This document shows, one piece after another, positions 36,465 to 45,153 of a DNA stretch of 64,000 bases. The DNA comes from Devosia sediminis. Lineage in GTDB: Bacteria; Pseudomonadota; Alphaproteobacteria; Rhizobiales; Devosiaceae. The DNA lies in assembly GCF_016411825.1 (NCBI RefSeq), contig NZ_JAEKMH010000004.1, forward strand, positions 434,001-498,000. The letters run 5' to 3'. Within the stretch, counting starts at the first letter, position 1; every line of letters begins with the position of its first letter. The translations under genes were made by a program, and so were the position numbers. The notes beneath the pieces are model-generated. The model did no database searches and was not told the origin of the DNA. It worked only from the letters and a program-made list of their open reading frames with translations.

Positions 36465-37181
36465 ATGCGGCCATCCGGACGTCAGCCGAGCGATATGCGG
36501 GCGGTAACCCTCGAGCGCAATGTCGCCATGAAGGCCGAAGGCTCCTGCCTCGTCGCCTTCGGCAATACCAAGGTCCTCTGCACCGCTTCGGTCGAAACCA
36601 GTGTCCCCGGTTGGCTGCGCGGCAAGGGCCAGGGCTGGGTCACCGCCGAATATGGCATGCTGCCCCGTGCCACCGGTTCGCGCACCCGTCGTGAGGCGAC
36701 CGCCGGCAAGCAATCCGGCCGCACCCAGGAAATCCAGCGCCTCATCGGCCGCTCGCTGCGCGCCGTGGTCGATCTCGAAGCGCTGGGCGAAGTTCAGGTC
36801 ACGCTCGATTGCGACGTGCTGGAGGCCGATGGCGGCACCCGCACCGCCTCCATCACCGGCGCCTATGTGGCTCTGGTTGATGCGATCCGCTGGATGGACG
36901 AGCGCAAGCTCACCAAGGGCCAGGTGCTCAAGGATTCGGTCGCTGCCGTTTCCTGCGGCATTTATCGCGGCACGCCGGTGCTCGATCTCGATTATCTCGA
37001 AGACGTCGAAGCCGAGACCGACGCCAATTTCGTTATGACCGGCTCGGGCAAGTTCGTCGAAATCCAGGGCACTGCCGAAGGCGCGCCGTTCAGTCGGGAG
37101 GAACTCGCCAGCCTCATGGCCCTGGCCGAACAGGGCATCGGCGAACTCTCCGCCCTGCAGAAGGCGGCGCTGGACGCATGA
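36465..37181 (+). CDS. rph: Ribonuclease PH
   Basis: 238 residues. It trims tRNA 3' ends phosphorolytically. It opens with the family-typical [13 protein letters not shown]; the [14 protein letters not shown] segment, the [20 protein letters not shown] segment (phosphate-binding arginines) and [20 protein letters not shown] are all present. The ATG at 36465 is chosen (ATG at 36462 is directly adjacent); an earlier start at 36420 would run through the CtrA box. Divergent from hrcA; rph-rdgB-hemW after hrcA is a conserved alphaproteobacterial order. Confidence 0.96.
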   Translation: MRPSGRQPSDMRAVTLERNVAMKAEGSCLVAFGNTKVLCTASVETSVPGWLRGKGQGWVTAEYGMLPRATGSRTRREATAGKQSGRTQEIQRLIGRSLRAVVDLEALGEVQVTLDCDVLEADGGTRTASITGAYVALVDAIRWMDERKLTKGQVLKDSVAAVSCGIYRGTPVLDLDYLEDVEAETDANFVMTGSGKFVEIQGTAEGAPFSREELASLMALAEQGIGELSALQKAALDA

Positions 37182-37196
37182 TGTTTTTCCGGTTCA

Positions 37197-37329
37197 AGGC
37201 CCCCTCACCCGCCGGCTCCGCCGTCGACCTCTCCCCCCAGGGAGAGGTGCAGGGGGTGCATGGCGTCTCGCAGCGACACCTCTCCCTCTGGGGGAGAGGT
37301 CGCCGCAACGCAGCGGGTGAGGGAGCCTT
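37197..37329. repeat. Family B repeat pair between rph and rdgB
   Basis: GCCCCCTCACCCGCCGGC...GACCTCTCCCCCCAGGGAGA and its inverse ACCTCTCCCTCTGGGGGAGA...GGGTGAGGGAGCC. An in-frame reading (37178-37405) crosses it and links the two genes. Confidence 0.75.
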
Positions 37330-37401
37330 CCGTCAGGACGCAGCCTTTGACCAGCAGAACTGCGCCATCTGGAACGACATCCGCCGCGCGCTGGAGGCCA
37401 A

Positions 37402-38049
37402 ATGACCACCATTCCCCGCCTACGCCCCGGCGATCGCCTCTGCATCGCCACCCACAACGCCGGTAAGCTCCGCGAATTCCGAGACTTGTTCGAACCCTTC
37501 GGCCTCGAACTGGTCTCCGCCGGCGAACTGGGCCTGCCCGAGCCGGAAGAAACCGGCACCACTTTTGCCGAAAACGCCCGCACCAAGGCCCATGCGGCGG
37601 CGCGGGGCGCCAACATGCTGGCGCTGTCAGATGATTCGGGTCTGTGCGTCGATGCACTCAACGGCGATCCCGGCGTCTATACAGCCGACTGGGCCGGTGT
37701 GCCGCGCGACTTCACCCGCGCCATGAAGCGCGTCGAAGATGCCCTCCAGGCCGCCGGCGCCATTTCGCCGGGCCAGCGGCGCGGCTCGTTCAACGCCACG
37801 CTTTGCCTCGCCCATCCCGACGGACGCGATGTGCTTTATGTCGGCCGCTGCGACGGCACCCTGGTCTGGCCGCCGCGCGGCGATATCGGCCATGGCTACG
37901 ATCCCATGTTCATGCCCGACGGCCACGACCAGACCTTTGGGGAAATGGCCGCCGAAACCAAGCATTCCTGGTCTCCGGGCCAGCAGGGCCTGTCCCACCG
38001 CGCCCGCGCCTTCGCGCAGTTTGTCGAGCAGCAGATTGAACATGGGTGA
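37402..38049 (+). CDS. rdgB: Non-canonical purine NTP pyrophosphatase (RdgB/HAM1)
   Basis: 215 residues. It hydrolyses dITP, ITP and XTP to keep them out of DNA. ATHNAGKLREF (substrate loop), ETGTTFAENARTKA, ALSDDSGLCVDALNGDPGV (metal-binding aspartates) and the C-terminal SHRARAF (base recognition) are intact. The ATG at 37402 overlaps, as ATGA, the stop of the reading that crosses the repeat. It belongs to the rph-rdgB-hemW set. Confidence 0.97.
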   Translation: MTTIPRLRPGDRLCIATHNAGKLREFRDLFEPFGLELVSAGELGLPEPEETGTTFAENARTKAHAAARGANMLALSDDSGLCVDALNGDPGVYTADWAGVPRDFTRAMKRVEDALQAAGAISPGQRRGSFNATLCLAHPDGRDVLYVGRCDGTLVWPPRGDIGHGYDPMFMPDGHDQTFGEMAAETKHSWSPGQQGLSHRARAFAQFVEQQIEHG

Positions 38050-38079
38050 CAACAACGCCCAGCAGCTTTGGCGCGTGCT

Positions 38080-38210
38080 CACCCTCCCCCTTGAGGGGAG
38101 GGTAGCGCCGCTGGGTCCGAAGGACCCTAGCAGAGCTGGGGAGGGGGTCGTTGTCGTGTCCCACCTCACCACCCCCCACCCCAACCCTCCCCCTCAAGGG
38201 GGGAGGGAGG
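38080..38210. repeat. Family C repeat pair between rdgB and hemW
   Basis: CACCCTCCCCCTTGAGGGGA...AGCTGGGGAGGGGG and CCCCCCACCCCAACCCTCCC...GGGGGGAGGGAGG, the same architecture as at 34290. Confidence 0.75.
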
Positions 38211-38229
38211 CCATGTCGCGAGGTCGAAG

Positions 38230-39384
38230 ATGACCAACCCCAACGACCTCTTCGGCATCTACGTCCACTGGCCCTTCTGCGCCTCGAAATGCCCCTATTG
38301 CGATTTCAATTCGCACGTCCATCGCGGCCCCTTCGACGAGGACGCCTTTGTCGAGGGCTACAAGCGTGAGATCGCCCATATGGCGGCGCTGTCCCCGGGG
38401 CGGCTGGTGCAGTCGGTGTTTTTTGGCGGCGGCACGCCCTCGTTGATGTCGCCCAAGGCCGTTGGCACCATTCTCGATGCCATTGCCGAAGAGTGGCAGA
38501 TCGACCGCAATGCCGAGATCACGCTGGAGGCCAACCCGACCTCGGTCGAGGTCGATCGCTTCCGGGGTTTCCGCGCCGCCGGCATCAACCGCGTGTCGCT
38601 CGGCGTGCAATCTCTGCGCGAAGGCCCGCTGGCCGAACTCGGGCGCCGCCACACAGTCGACGAGGCCGTCGCCGCCGTGCGCATTGCCCAGTCGGTGTTC
38701 GACCGCTCGAGCTTCGATCTCATCTATGGGCGTCCCAAGCAGACGCTGGAAGATTGGGAGGACGAGCTCAAGGAAGGTCTCTGGCTCGCCCAAGGCCATA
38801 TCAGCCTCTATATGCTCACCATCGAGCAGGGCACGCGCTATTTCGACCTGCATCAGGCCGGCAAGCTCAAAATGCCCGACGAGGACCTGGCCGCCGATTT
38901 CTATGAGCTCACCGCAGAGCTGACGGCGCAGGCCGGCCTGCCGGCCTATGAGATTTCCAATCATGCCGTGCCGGGCCAGGAATCGCGGCACAACATGCTC
39001 TATTGGCGCTACGGCGAATATGCCGGCATCGGCCCGGGCGCCCACGGCCGCCTCATGGTCAACCACCAGCGCCACGCCACCGCCACCGAGCGCATGCCCT
39101 TTGAATGGCTGAAACTGGTCAACAGCCAGGGCCATGGCATGGTCACCGATGACGTGCTGACCTGGGAAGAACAGGGCGACGAGTTCCTGGTCATGGGCCT
39201 GAGGCTCAAGGAAGGCATCTCGCCCAGCCGTTTCATGTCCATTTCCGGCCGCGGCATTTCCGAGCAACAGATCATGGCCTTGAAGGGCTACGGCTTCGTC
39301 GAAACTCTCCCTAACGGCAATATCCGCGTCACGGATAAGGGTTTTCCGGTGCTGGACGCCGTGGTCGCGGACCTCGCGGCTTAG
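38230..39384 (+). CDS. hemW: Radical SAM heme chaperone HemW (HemN-like)
   Basis: 384 residues. The radical SAM cluster motif is C-x3-C-x2-C (C17, C21, C24 in CASKCPYCDF). VFFGGGTPSLM, GVQSL and the YEISNHAVPGQESRHNM segment fit HemW rather than true HemN, which has an additional N-terminal cysteine upstream of the motif. HemW transfers heme and does not act as coproporphyrinogen oxidase in studied cases. The ATG at 38230 starts one or two strands before the motif. Confidence 0.94.
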   Translation: MTNPNDLFGIYVHWPFCASKCPYCDFNSHVHRGPFDEDAFVEGYKREIAHMAALSPGRLVQSVFFGGGTPSLMSPKAVGTILDAIAEEWQIDRNAEITLEANPTSVEVDRFRGFRAAGINRVSLGVQSLREGPLAELGRRHTVDEAVAAVRIAQSVFDRSSFDLIYGRPKQTLEDWEDELKEGLWLAQGHISLYMLTIEQGTRYFDLHQAGKLKMPDEDLAADFYELTAELTAQAGLPAYEISNHAVPGQESRHNMLYWRYGEYAGIGPGAHGRLMVNHQRHATATERMPFEWLKLVNSQGHGMVTDDVLTWEEQGDEFLVMGLRLKEGISPSRFMSISGRGISEQQIMALKGYGFVETLPNGNIRVTDKGFPVLDAVVADLAA

Positions 39385-39395
39385 TCGCGCAGCGA

Positions 39396-39444
39396 CACCT
39401 CTCCCTCTGGGGAGAGGTCGGCCGAAGGCCGGGTGAGGGGGCCT
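39396..39444. repeat. Single family B repeat unit after hemW
   Basis: ACACCTCTCCCTCTGGGGAG...GGGTGAGGGGGCC between the convergent hemW and lpoA genes; only one unit, not an inverted pair. Confidence 0.65.
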
Positions 39445-39455
39445 TCATAGGAACC

Positions 39456-40694
39456 CTAAAGCTTCGCCGCATCCGCAACGCTGACCACGCCCCCTGCCCC
39501 GATCTTCTTGATCACCAGCGCATAATCGCTGCGGCCGTTGCTGTTGAAGCGGAACAGCCCATCGCGGCCCGCAAAGCCGGATGGATTGGTCATGAGCTGC
39601 GGATTATACGGCGGCGTGGCCATGGAAAGCGTGTTCACATTGGCGAGGATCGTCGCCGTATAGGCAATGGTGGCCATCTGCGGCGGTGCTGAGCCGAACC
39701 GGCCCTGGTAGTCCGCCCTGATCGCGTTGAGCCCGACCTCGTCCACAGCCGGGAACACGGCGCCGACCAGCGCCGGATTGGCAAGGAGGCCCGGATCATT
39801 GGCCCAATCGGCCGAGCCGACCAATTGCACATCGTCCGGCCGCACGCCCGATTGCGCAAGAAGGCCCGCAAAGGTCGGGGCGCTGGCCCGGTCGGGGATG
39901 AACAGGGCGTCGAGCATGCCCTTGTCCACGATCGGCTTGGCCTGGGCAATGATCGATTGCGCTTCGCTGATATCGGAAAAGGTATAGACGGCGCTGGGAT
40001 TGAAGCCGACGGCAATGGCCTGGGTGCGGAAGGCGGCGGCCAGCGCCTCGCCATAGGGTGTCGACGGAAAAATGCCGGCCGGTCCCCGCCGGCCCTGGCT
40101 CATCATATAGGTCAGCGCCCGCTTCATCTCTGCTTCGGGCAAGACATTGAGCACGTAGACGTTTGCACCGGCGACGCTGCCATTATTGGCAAAGCCGATC
40201 ATCGGGATATTGGCCGGGCGGGTCACCCCCGCTGCCGCCGTGATCTGTTCGGAGGTCAGCGGACCCAGCACCAGCTTGGCCCCCTCGGCGACGGCGGCCT
40301 GGGCGGCACTCGTGGCGCCGGCCGCCGTGCTGCCGGTGTCGCGCAGCGAGATGGTGATGTTCTCCGCGATATTGGGATTGGCTTCGATAAACCCGATGGC
40401 CAGCTTGGAGGCATTGGCCAGCGCCAGGCCAAGTTGCGCCAGCGTGGGCTCGCCCGAAAGCGGCAGCAGCAAGGCTACCGTCACCGGACCGCGCCCGAAC
40501 CGCTCCGACGGGGTCGTGGCCATGGGCGTCATGGCGCCCGCGCCCGTGTCAGCGCCGGCACCGCCGCCCCAGGGCAGGCTGAGCGATCGCGATCCCCATT
40601 GCATTCCGCCCGGCGAACAGGCGGCAAGCGAAGCCGCCAGCCCGAGCAGAACCGAGCGGCGCGTCAGCCTCCCCGCGATTTCACCTTTTCCCAC
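39456..40694 (-). CDS. Penicillin-binding-protein activator, LpoA-like lipoprotein
   Basis: 412 residues. A lipoprotein signal ends at the lipobox LAAC (C26) after a basic TRR start. The rest is a type 1 periplasmic-binding fold (VTVALLLPLSGEPTLAQLG ... ITAAAGVTRPANIPMIGFAN), the family that includes LpoA, an outer-membrane activator of peptidoglycan synthase PBP1A, and Leu/Ile/Val-binding proteins. The N-terminal TPR part of E. coli LpoA is absent. Start is GTG at 40694. It is divergent from rsmI, as in other proteobacteria where lpoA, rsmI and yraN cluster. Confidence 0.88.
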   Translation of the reverse strand: MGKGEIAGRLTRRSVLLGLAASLAACSPGGMQWGSRSLSLPWGGGAGADTGAGAMTPMATTPSERFGRGPVTVALLLPLSGEPTLAQLGLALANASKLAIGFIEANPNIAENITISLRDTGSTAAGATSAAQAAVAEGAKLVLGPLTSEQITAAAGVTRPANIPMIGFANNGSVAGANVYVLNVLPEAEMKRALTYMMSQGRRGPAGIFPSTPYGEALAAAFRTQAIAVGFNPSAVYTFSDISEAQSIIAQAKPIVDKGMLDALFIPDRASAPTFAGLLAQSGVRPDDVQLVGSADWANDPGLLANPALVGAVFPAVDEVGLNAIRADYQGRFGSAPPQMATIAYTATILANVNTLSMATPPYNPQLMTNPSGFAGRDGLFRFNSNGRSDYALVIKKIGAGGVVSVADAAKL

Positions 40695-40745
40695 TGAATG
40701 CGGTCCCTAGCGCTCACAGTCTGTTAACAAATTCCTCCCAATTGA

Positions 40746-40760
40746 TTAACCAAGGGTTGA
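40746..40760. promoter_or_regulatory. Near-perfect CtrA-type box before rsmI
   Basis: TTAA-N7-TTGA, one change from the consensus, 18 bases before the rsmI start. The 14-mer TCTGTTAACAAATT at 40720-40733 nearby also occurs in the candidate origin at 507-520. Confidence 0.35.
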
Positions 40761-40777
40761 GAACGGAAAGGCGCGGC

Positions 40778-41665
40778 ATGGGCGAGGAAAACACCGACTA
40801 TTTCATCGCCGGCAGCCGTTTCACCGCCCCTGCCCTGGCGCCGGGCCTTTATGTCGTGGCCACCCCCATCGGCAATCTGCGCGATATCACCCTCCGCGCC
40901 CTGGAAACCCTGGCCGCTGTGGAACTTGTCCTCTGCGAGGACACGCGTACATCGGCCAAGCTGCTCGACCACTATGGCATCTCGGCAAAACGCCAGGCTT
41001 TTCATGAGCATAACGAGCGCGACAAGGCCGACTACATTGCCGGCCGCATTGCTGGCGGCGCGGCCATCGCGCTGATTTCCGACGCCGGAACACCCCTCCT
41101 TTCCGATCCTGGCTTCCCGCTTTTGCGCACCCTCGCCGAACAGAGCCTTCCGGTCTTTCCCATTCCCGGCGCTTCCGCCCTGCTCTCCGCGCTGGTCGTT
41201 GCGGGCCTGCCCACCGATGCCTTTGCCTTCCATGGTTTCTTGCCCCCCAAGGCCGGTGCCCGCGCCAACGCGTTGAAGAAGCACGTCGATTCACGTGAAA
41301 CACTGGTCTTTTATGAGTCCCCCCGGCGCCTGGCCGACACCCTGGCTGCCATGAATGAACAGTTGGGCGAACGACAGGCCGCCGTCTCCCTCGAGCTGAC
41401 CAAGCGTTTCGAGCGCACATTTCGCGGCACTCTCGCGGAGCTCGCGGCCCAGTTCGCTGCCGAAGAAACCAAGGGCGAAGCGGTCATCTCGGTGGCCGGT
41501 GCCGCCGAGCCCAGCGGGCCTTCCGCCGAGGATTGGCAATCGGCCCTGTCTCAGGCCATGACGGACCAGCCGCTGCGCGCTGCGGTCGACGAGGTGTCCA
41601 CCCGGTTCGGTCTCAAGCGCAAGGACGTCTACGATGCCGCGCTCGCCCTCAAAAACGCCCAGTAG
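40778..41665 (+). CDS. rsmI: 16S rRNA (cytidine(1402)-2'-O)-methyltransferase RsmI
   Basis: 295 residues. SAM-dependent methyltransferase of the tetrapyrrole-methylase fold. LYVVATPIGNLRDITLRAL, LCEDTRTSAKLLDHYGI, ALISDAGTPLLSDPG and FYESPRRL are the family motifs. The ATG at 40778 has GGAAAGG before it. A parS-like palindrome lies inside at 41287-41302, read as Asp-Ser-Arg-Glu directly before the TLVFYESP motif. The 3' end overlaps yraN by 32 bases. Confidence 0.96.
   Translation: MGEENTDYFIAGSRFTAPALAPGLYVVATPIGNLRDITLRALETLAAVELVLCEDTRTSAKLLDHYGISAKRQAFHEHNERDKADYIAGRIAGGAAIALISDAGTPLLSDPGFPLLRTLAEQSLPVFPIPGASALLSALVVAGLPTDAFAFHGFLPPKAGARANALKKHVDSRETLVFYESPRRLADTLAAMNEQLGERQAAVSLELTKRFERTFRGTLAELAAQFAAEETKGEAVISVAGAAEPSGPSAEDWQSALSQAMTDQPLRAAVDEVSTRFGLKRKDVYDAALALKNAQ
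41287..41302. other. parS-like ParB-binding site inside rsmI
   Basis: CGATTCACGTGAAACA, perfect TTCACGTGAA core, 14 of 16 consensus positions, inside the rsmI coding sequence. Confidence 0.6.
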
Positions 41666-42020
41666 CAAGCGCCTCGCCGCCTACCAGCGCGGCCATCGCG
41701 GCGAAGCGCTGGCGGCGCTCTGGCTGCAGGCAAAGCTCTACCGCATCCGCGAGCGACGCTTCAAAACCGCGCCGGGCGAGATCGACCTCGTCGCCGAAAA
41801 GGGCAAGACCATCGTCTTCGTCGAGGTCAAGCAAAGAGCCCGCGACGCCGACGAGGCGCTGACCTATGCCTCCATCCACCGCGACCGCATCATCCGCGCG
41901 GCGCATCTGTGGCTGGCGAAAAATCCCGAGGCGCAGGGCCGCGATTTCCGCTTCGACGTAATTCTGCTTGCGCCCGGCCGCTGGCCGCGCCATCTCATCA
42001 ATGCCTTTTCCGCTTACTGA
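41634..42020 (+). CDS. YraN-family (UPF0102) endonuclease-like protein
   Basis: 128 residues. The restriction-endonuclease-like core is visible: [14 protein letters not shown], then [16 protein letters not shown]...[10 protein letters not shown], giving the E...D-x(n)-E-x-K arrangement of Mg-dependent nucleases (E in GHRGEA, D in GEIDLV, EVK). Function unknown, linked to recombination or repair in some bacteria. The ATG at 41634 lies in the last codons of rsmI; a later start would cut conserved residues. The rsmI-yraN-gshB order is conserved. Confidence 0.9.
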   Translation: MPRSPSKTPSSKRLAAYQRGHRGEALAALWLQAKLYRIRERRFKTAPGEIDLVAEKGKTIVFVEVKQRARDADEALTYASIHRDRIIRAAHLWLAKNPEAQGRDFRFDVILLAPGRWPRHLINAFSAY

Positions 42021-42028
42021 GAAATCTC

Positions 42029-42973
42029 ATGACGCTCAAAGTCGCCGTCCAGATGGACCATGTCGCAACCATCAATCCGCGCGGCGATTCGACCTTCGCC
42101 ATGATGCTCGAAGCGCAGGCGCGCGGACATGAACTGCTGCACTATACGCCCGACACCCTCTCCATGCGCGACAACAAGGTCTCTGCGCTGGCCCAGCCCA
42201 TCACGGTGACCGACGCGGAAAAGGGCCAGCATTTTACTTTGGGCGACGCGCGGCGGGTGGATTTGTCCACCCAGGACGTGGTGCTGATGCGCCAGGACCC
42301 GCCCTTCGACATGAACTACATCACGCTTACCCACCTGCTCGAGCGCATCCATCCCAAGACCCTCGTGGTCAACCCGCCCGCAGCCGTGCGCAATGCGCCG
42401 GAAAAAATTCTCGTCACCGAATTCCCCGACCTGATGCCGCCGACCCTCGTGACGCGCGACCGGGCCGAGATTCACGCCTTCCGCAAGGAGCACGGCAACA
42501 TCATCGTCAAGCCGCTCTACGGCAATGGCGGGGCCGGCGTCTTCTTCATCCAGGAAGGCGACCATAACCTGGCGAGCCTGCTTGAGCTGTTCGAGCAGAA
42601 TTATCGCGAGCCGTTCATGATCCAGAAATACCTGCCGGACGTGCGCAAGGGCGACAAGCGCATCATCATCATCGATGGCGAGCCGGTCATGGGTCTCAAT
42701 CGCATTCCCGCCGATGGCGAGGCGCGCTCCAACATGCATGTCGGCGGCCGCCCTGAACTCAGCCCGCTCACCGAGCGCGAGCAGGAGATCTGCGCCGCCA
42801 TCCGTCCGGCGCTGAAAGAGCGCGACATGATCTTTGTCGGCATCGACGTCATCGGCGGCTACCTCACCGAGATCAACGTCACCTCACCCACCGGCATTCG
42901 CGAGATCAAGCGTTTTGGCGGACCCGATATTGCCGTCTTGATCTGGGACGCCATCGAGAAGCGCCGCAGCTAG
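42029..42973 (+). CDS. gshB: Glutathione synthetase
   Basis: 314 residues of the ATP-grasp fold. It ligates glycine to gamma-glutamylcysteine. The N-terminal [19 protein letters not shown], the [19 protein letters not shown] loop and the [15 protein letters not shown]-terminal segment are diagnostic. The ATG at 42029 follows yraN by eight bases. The gene ends the rsmI-yraN-gshB unit. Confidence 0.96.
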   Translation: MTLKVAVQMDHVATINPRGDSTFAMMLEAQARGHELLHYTPDTLSMRDNKVSALAQPITVTDAEKGQHFTLGDARRVDLSTQDVVLMRQDPPFDMNYITLTHLLERIHPKTLVVNPPAAVRNAPEKILVTEFPDLMPPTLVTRDRAEIHAFRKEHGNIIVKPLYGNGGAGVFFIQEGDHNLASLLELFEQNYREPFMIQKYLPDVRKGDKRIIIIDGEPVMGLNRIPADGEARSNMHVGGRPELSPLTEREQEICAAIRPALKERDMIFVGIDVIGGYLTEINVTSPTGIREIKRFGGPDIAVLIWDAIEKRRS

Positions 42974-43034
42974 CGCCAGACTTGGCGCGACGGGGCAAAT
43001 GCCCTAGTGCTTTGCTTTGGGTCCGGGGGCAGAG

Positions 43035-43661
43035 ATGAACACCTTCCTTGTCGCATTCGCCACGCTGTTCGCGACGGTCGGCGTTGCCGACATCGCCTTT
43101 ATCTTCGCGGCGCTCACCAAGGACAATACGCCCGAGCAACGGCGCATCTTCGCGACCCGTGGTGTGCTCGTGGCGCTCGGCATCCTGCTGTTCTTCGCTG
43201 TGCTCGGCAATGCCATCCTCGATGTCTTCGGCATCACTATTCCGGCGCTGCGTACGGCCGGCGGCATCCTCCTCCTGCTCATCGCCATCGACATGGTGTT
43301 CGCCCGTCATTCGGGCGGCACCGGCACGACCGACGAGGAAGAAAGCGAAGCGCGCCAGAGCCACGACATTTCGGTCTTTCCGCTCGCCATGCCGCTGATG
43401 GCTGGCCCAGGCGCAATCTCGGCGGTCATCCTGCTCACCACCGGCGCCAAGTCCGATCTCGAATTCTGGCTGGTGCTGGCCGCCATTGTCGTCATCCTGG
43501 CGCTGTGCTGGCTGACCCTGCTGATCGCCATCCCGATCCAGCGGCTGCTCGGCCTCACCGGCCTGTCCGTCGTTTCGCGCATGGTCGGCATTCTGCTCGC
43601 GGCGCTGGCCGTGCAGTTCGTGTTCGACGGCATCAAGTCGAGCGGTCTACTCGGCGCCTGA
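43035..43661 (+). CDS. MarC-family integral membrane protein
   Basis: 208 residues with six predicted helices (FLVAFATLFATVGVADIAFIFA and following, TAGGILLLLIAIDMVFA, FPLAMPLMAGPGAISAVI, LVLAAIVVILALCWLTLL and others). The segment FPLAMPLMAGPGAISAVILL is the MarC family hallmark. Despite the name it is not a proven antibiotic transporter; function unknown. The ATG at 43035 follows GGGGGC. Downstream is a CtrA box. Confidence 0.9.
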   Translation: MNTFLVAFATLFATVGVADIAFIFAALTKDNTPEQRRIFATRGVLVALGILLFFAVLGNAILDVFGITIPALRTAGGILLLLIAIDMVFARHSGGTGTTDEEESEARQSHDISVFPLAMPLMAGPGAISAVILLTTGAKSDLEFWLVLAAIVVILALCWLTLLIAIPIQRLLGLTGLSVVSRMVGILLAALAVQFVFDGIKSSGLLGA

Positions 43662-43696
43662 CGGGATTTTCGTCAAATTTCTGAAAACTTTAGACG

Positions 43697-43711
43697 TTAA
43701 GCAAAGCTTAA
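43697..43711. promoter_or_regulatory. Perfect CtrA-type box (TTAA-N7-TTAA)
   Basis: TTAA 43697-43700, GCAAAGC, TTAA 43708-43711. The 13-mer CAAAGCTTAACGC here also occurs in the candidate origin at 344-356. It is 54 bases before the start of a small secreted peptide gene. Confidence 0.55.
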
Positions 43712-43764
43712 CGCTGTCGTTGCAACCCGCTGCCTGGAGGCGCAAGGAAGTCGCAGCAATCCCA

Positions 43765-43902
43765 ATGGGAAAATTCCCTATGCGTCTTGCCGCTGCTCTG
43801 GTTCTGCTGATTTTTGCCATCATGGCCACGAGCGTGGCCGGGACCGGCGCCGCGCGGTCCGAAATGCTGTCACCGATCGCCGAGGCCGTCGGCCCTTATT
43901 GA
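43765..43902 (+). CDS. Very small secreted peptide, possibly CtrA-controlled
   Basis: 45 residues from the ATG at 43765 (an ATG at 43780 is also possible). A basic start and hydrophobic core MRLAAALVLLIFAIMATSVA form a Sec signal peptide; cleavage near AAR-SE would leave a mature peptide of about 14 residues ending EAVGPY. A perfect CtrA box lies upstream. The last seven bases overlap the convergent SGNH hydrolase gene. No family recognised; the signal-peptide pattern and the CtrA box are the only evidence that it is real. Confidence 0.5.
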   Translation: MGKFPMRLAAALVLLIFAIMATSVAGTGAARSEMLSPIAEAVGPY

Positions 43903-45080
43903 GCCTCGCCCGCGTTCGGCGCGTCGTCCTCGCCCGGGACGATACCCAGGCCAAACGCATCGACCCGGCCGACCGGCGCCTGGATCAACTGCTCGAGCGG
44001 AAAAGCCGGCGCGACCTCGCGGAAGTCCGCATTGACCACCAGGTCGGTGGCACGATCCGGCGCGCGACTGAGGGGAGTGACCGCCCCCGCCACTTCCAGA
44101 AGCCGGATCTGACCCAGGCCCTGATAGGGCGGGCGCAACATGCTGGCGGCGTCGGTGCCCTGCAACGGATCGACCACCGCGACGCTCACCCTGCCGCCGC
44201 GATAAAAGGTGCGCATCGACTGGCTGATGTAAAAGGCCAGCTTGTCCGATCCGGCGGCGGAATAGTGGATGCCGTCATCCTTGCGCATCAGCGCATTCTG
44301 CCCGTTCACGTCAGGACCATAGGCGGCATACTTGCCCTCCTGGTCGGCAAAGCGGTCAAAAATGTCGATGAATTCGGCGCCGCCCGAAAAGGCCGCCATG
44401 CGATGGAGGGCACTGATCTGGTTGATGGCGGCCGAATACTGGCTGCGCGCCATGGGCGGCAGGCCCATCCAGATCACCGGCTTCCGAGCCGCCCGAAGTT
44501 GCCCGAGAAAGGCGTTGATGCGGCCCTGGTAGACCGTGTTCCATCCATCGCTGAGCGGCTCGTAGGTCTGCCCATTGGCGGTGATTTCCTGGCGGTCGTT
44601 GATGCCGATGATGACCACGGCAATGTCAAAACTGTCGGCCGCGATCTGTTCGGCAATGGCGGCATTCCAGTCGAAAAAGTCGTCGCGCACGAAGCCCGAG
44701 GAACTGACACCCTGCCCGATCACCACCAGATTGGGATCCTCGGCGTAAAAGCGCTCCAGCGCCTTGGTGAGGTCGATGGCCAGCGAATCGCCGAACACGG
44801 CGAGCCGCGTGGCATCGGCCGCCTTGTCGATGGCCGGCGCCGCGGGAGGCGGAGCCGGAGCGGGTGCTGCCGAAGGCTGTGGCTGGGCTCGCGGCTGTGT
44901 CTGCTGGACCTGTGGCGCCGGCTGCGGCTCCTCGCCGAACAGCAGATCGAACAGCGTGCGCCGGCGCCCCTCCTCGGCTTGGGCGACGACCAGTGTGTCA
45001 TCGGCCGCTTGCGCCAGAGCCGGGCCGGCCTCGGCCAGCGCCAGGACGCCAATCAGGATAGCCAGAACGAGCCGCTTCAT
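43896..45080 (-). CDS. Exported SGNH/GDSL hydrolase (DUF459)
   Basis: 394 residues. A signal peptide (about 1-24, MKRLVLAILIGVLALAEA), a proline/glutamine-rich linker (about 50-85) and an SGNH hydrolase domain follow. The nucleophile serine is S99 in VFGDSLA; the glycine block is VSSSGFVRDDFFDW, the asparagine block IGINDRQE, and the Asp/His dyad is DGIHYS. The DUF459 family is periplasmic and may deacetylate cell-wall or surface polysaccharide; substrate unproved. It precedes a lytic transglycosylase gene 73 bases away on the same strand, supporting a cell-wall role. Confidence 0.88.
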   Translation of the reverse strand: MKRLVLAILIGVLALAEAGPALAQAADDTLVVAQAEEGRRRTLFDLLFGEEPQPAPQVQQTQPRAQPQPSAAPAPAPPPAAPAIDKAADATRLAVFGDSLAIDLTKALERFYAEDPNLVVIGQGVSSSGFVRDDFFDWNAAIAEQIAADSFDIAVVIIGINDRQEITANGQTYEPLSDGWNTVYQGRINAFLGQLRAARKPVIWMGLPPMARSQYSAAINQISALHRMAAFSGGAEFIDIFDRFADQEGKYAAYGPDVNGQNALMRKDDGIHYSAAGSDKLAFYISQSMRTFYRGGRVSVAVVDPLQGTDAASMLRPPYQGLGQIRLLEVAGAVTPLSRAPDRATDLVVNADFREVAPAFPLEQLIQAPVGRVDAFGLGIVPGEDDAPNAGEAQ

Positions 45081-45153
45081 ACTTTTGTCCGCATCAGCAT
45101 GGGTGCCTTTTTAACACCGGTCCCACCGCAAGGCCACGTTGATCGCTCGAGCG

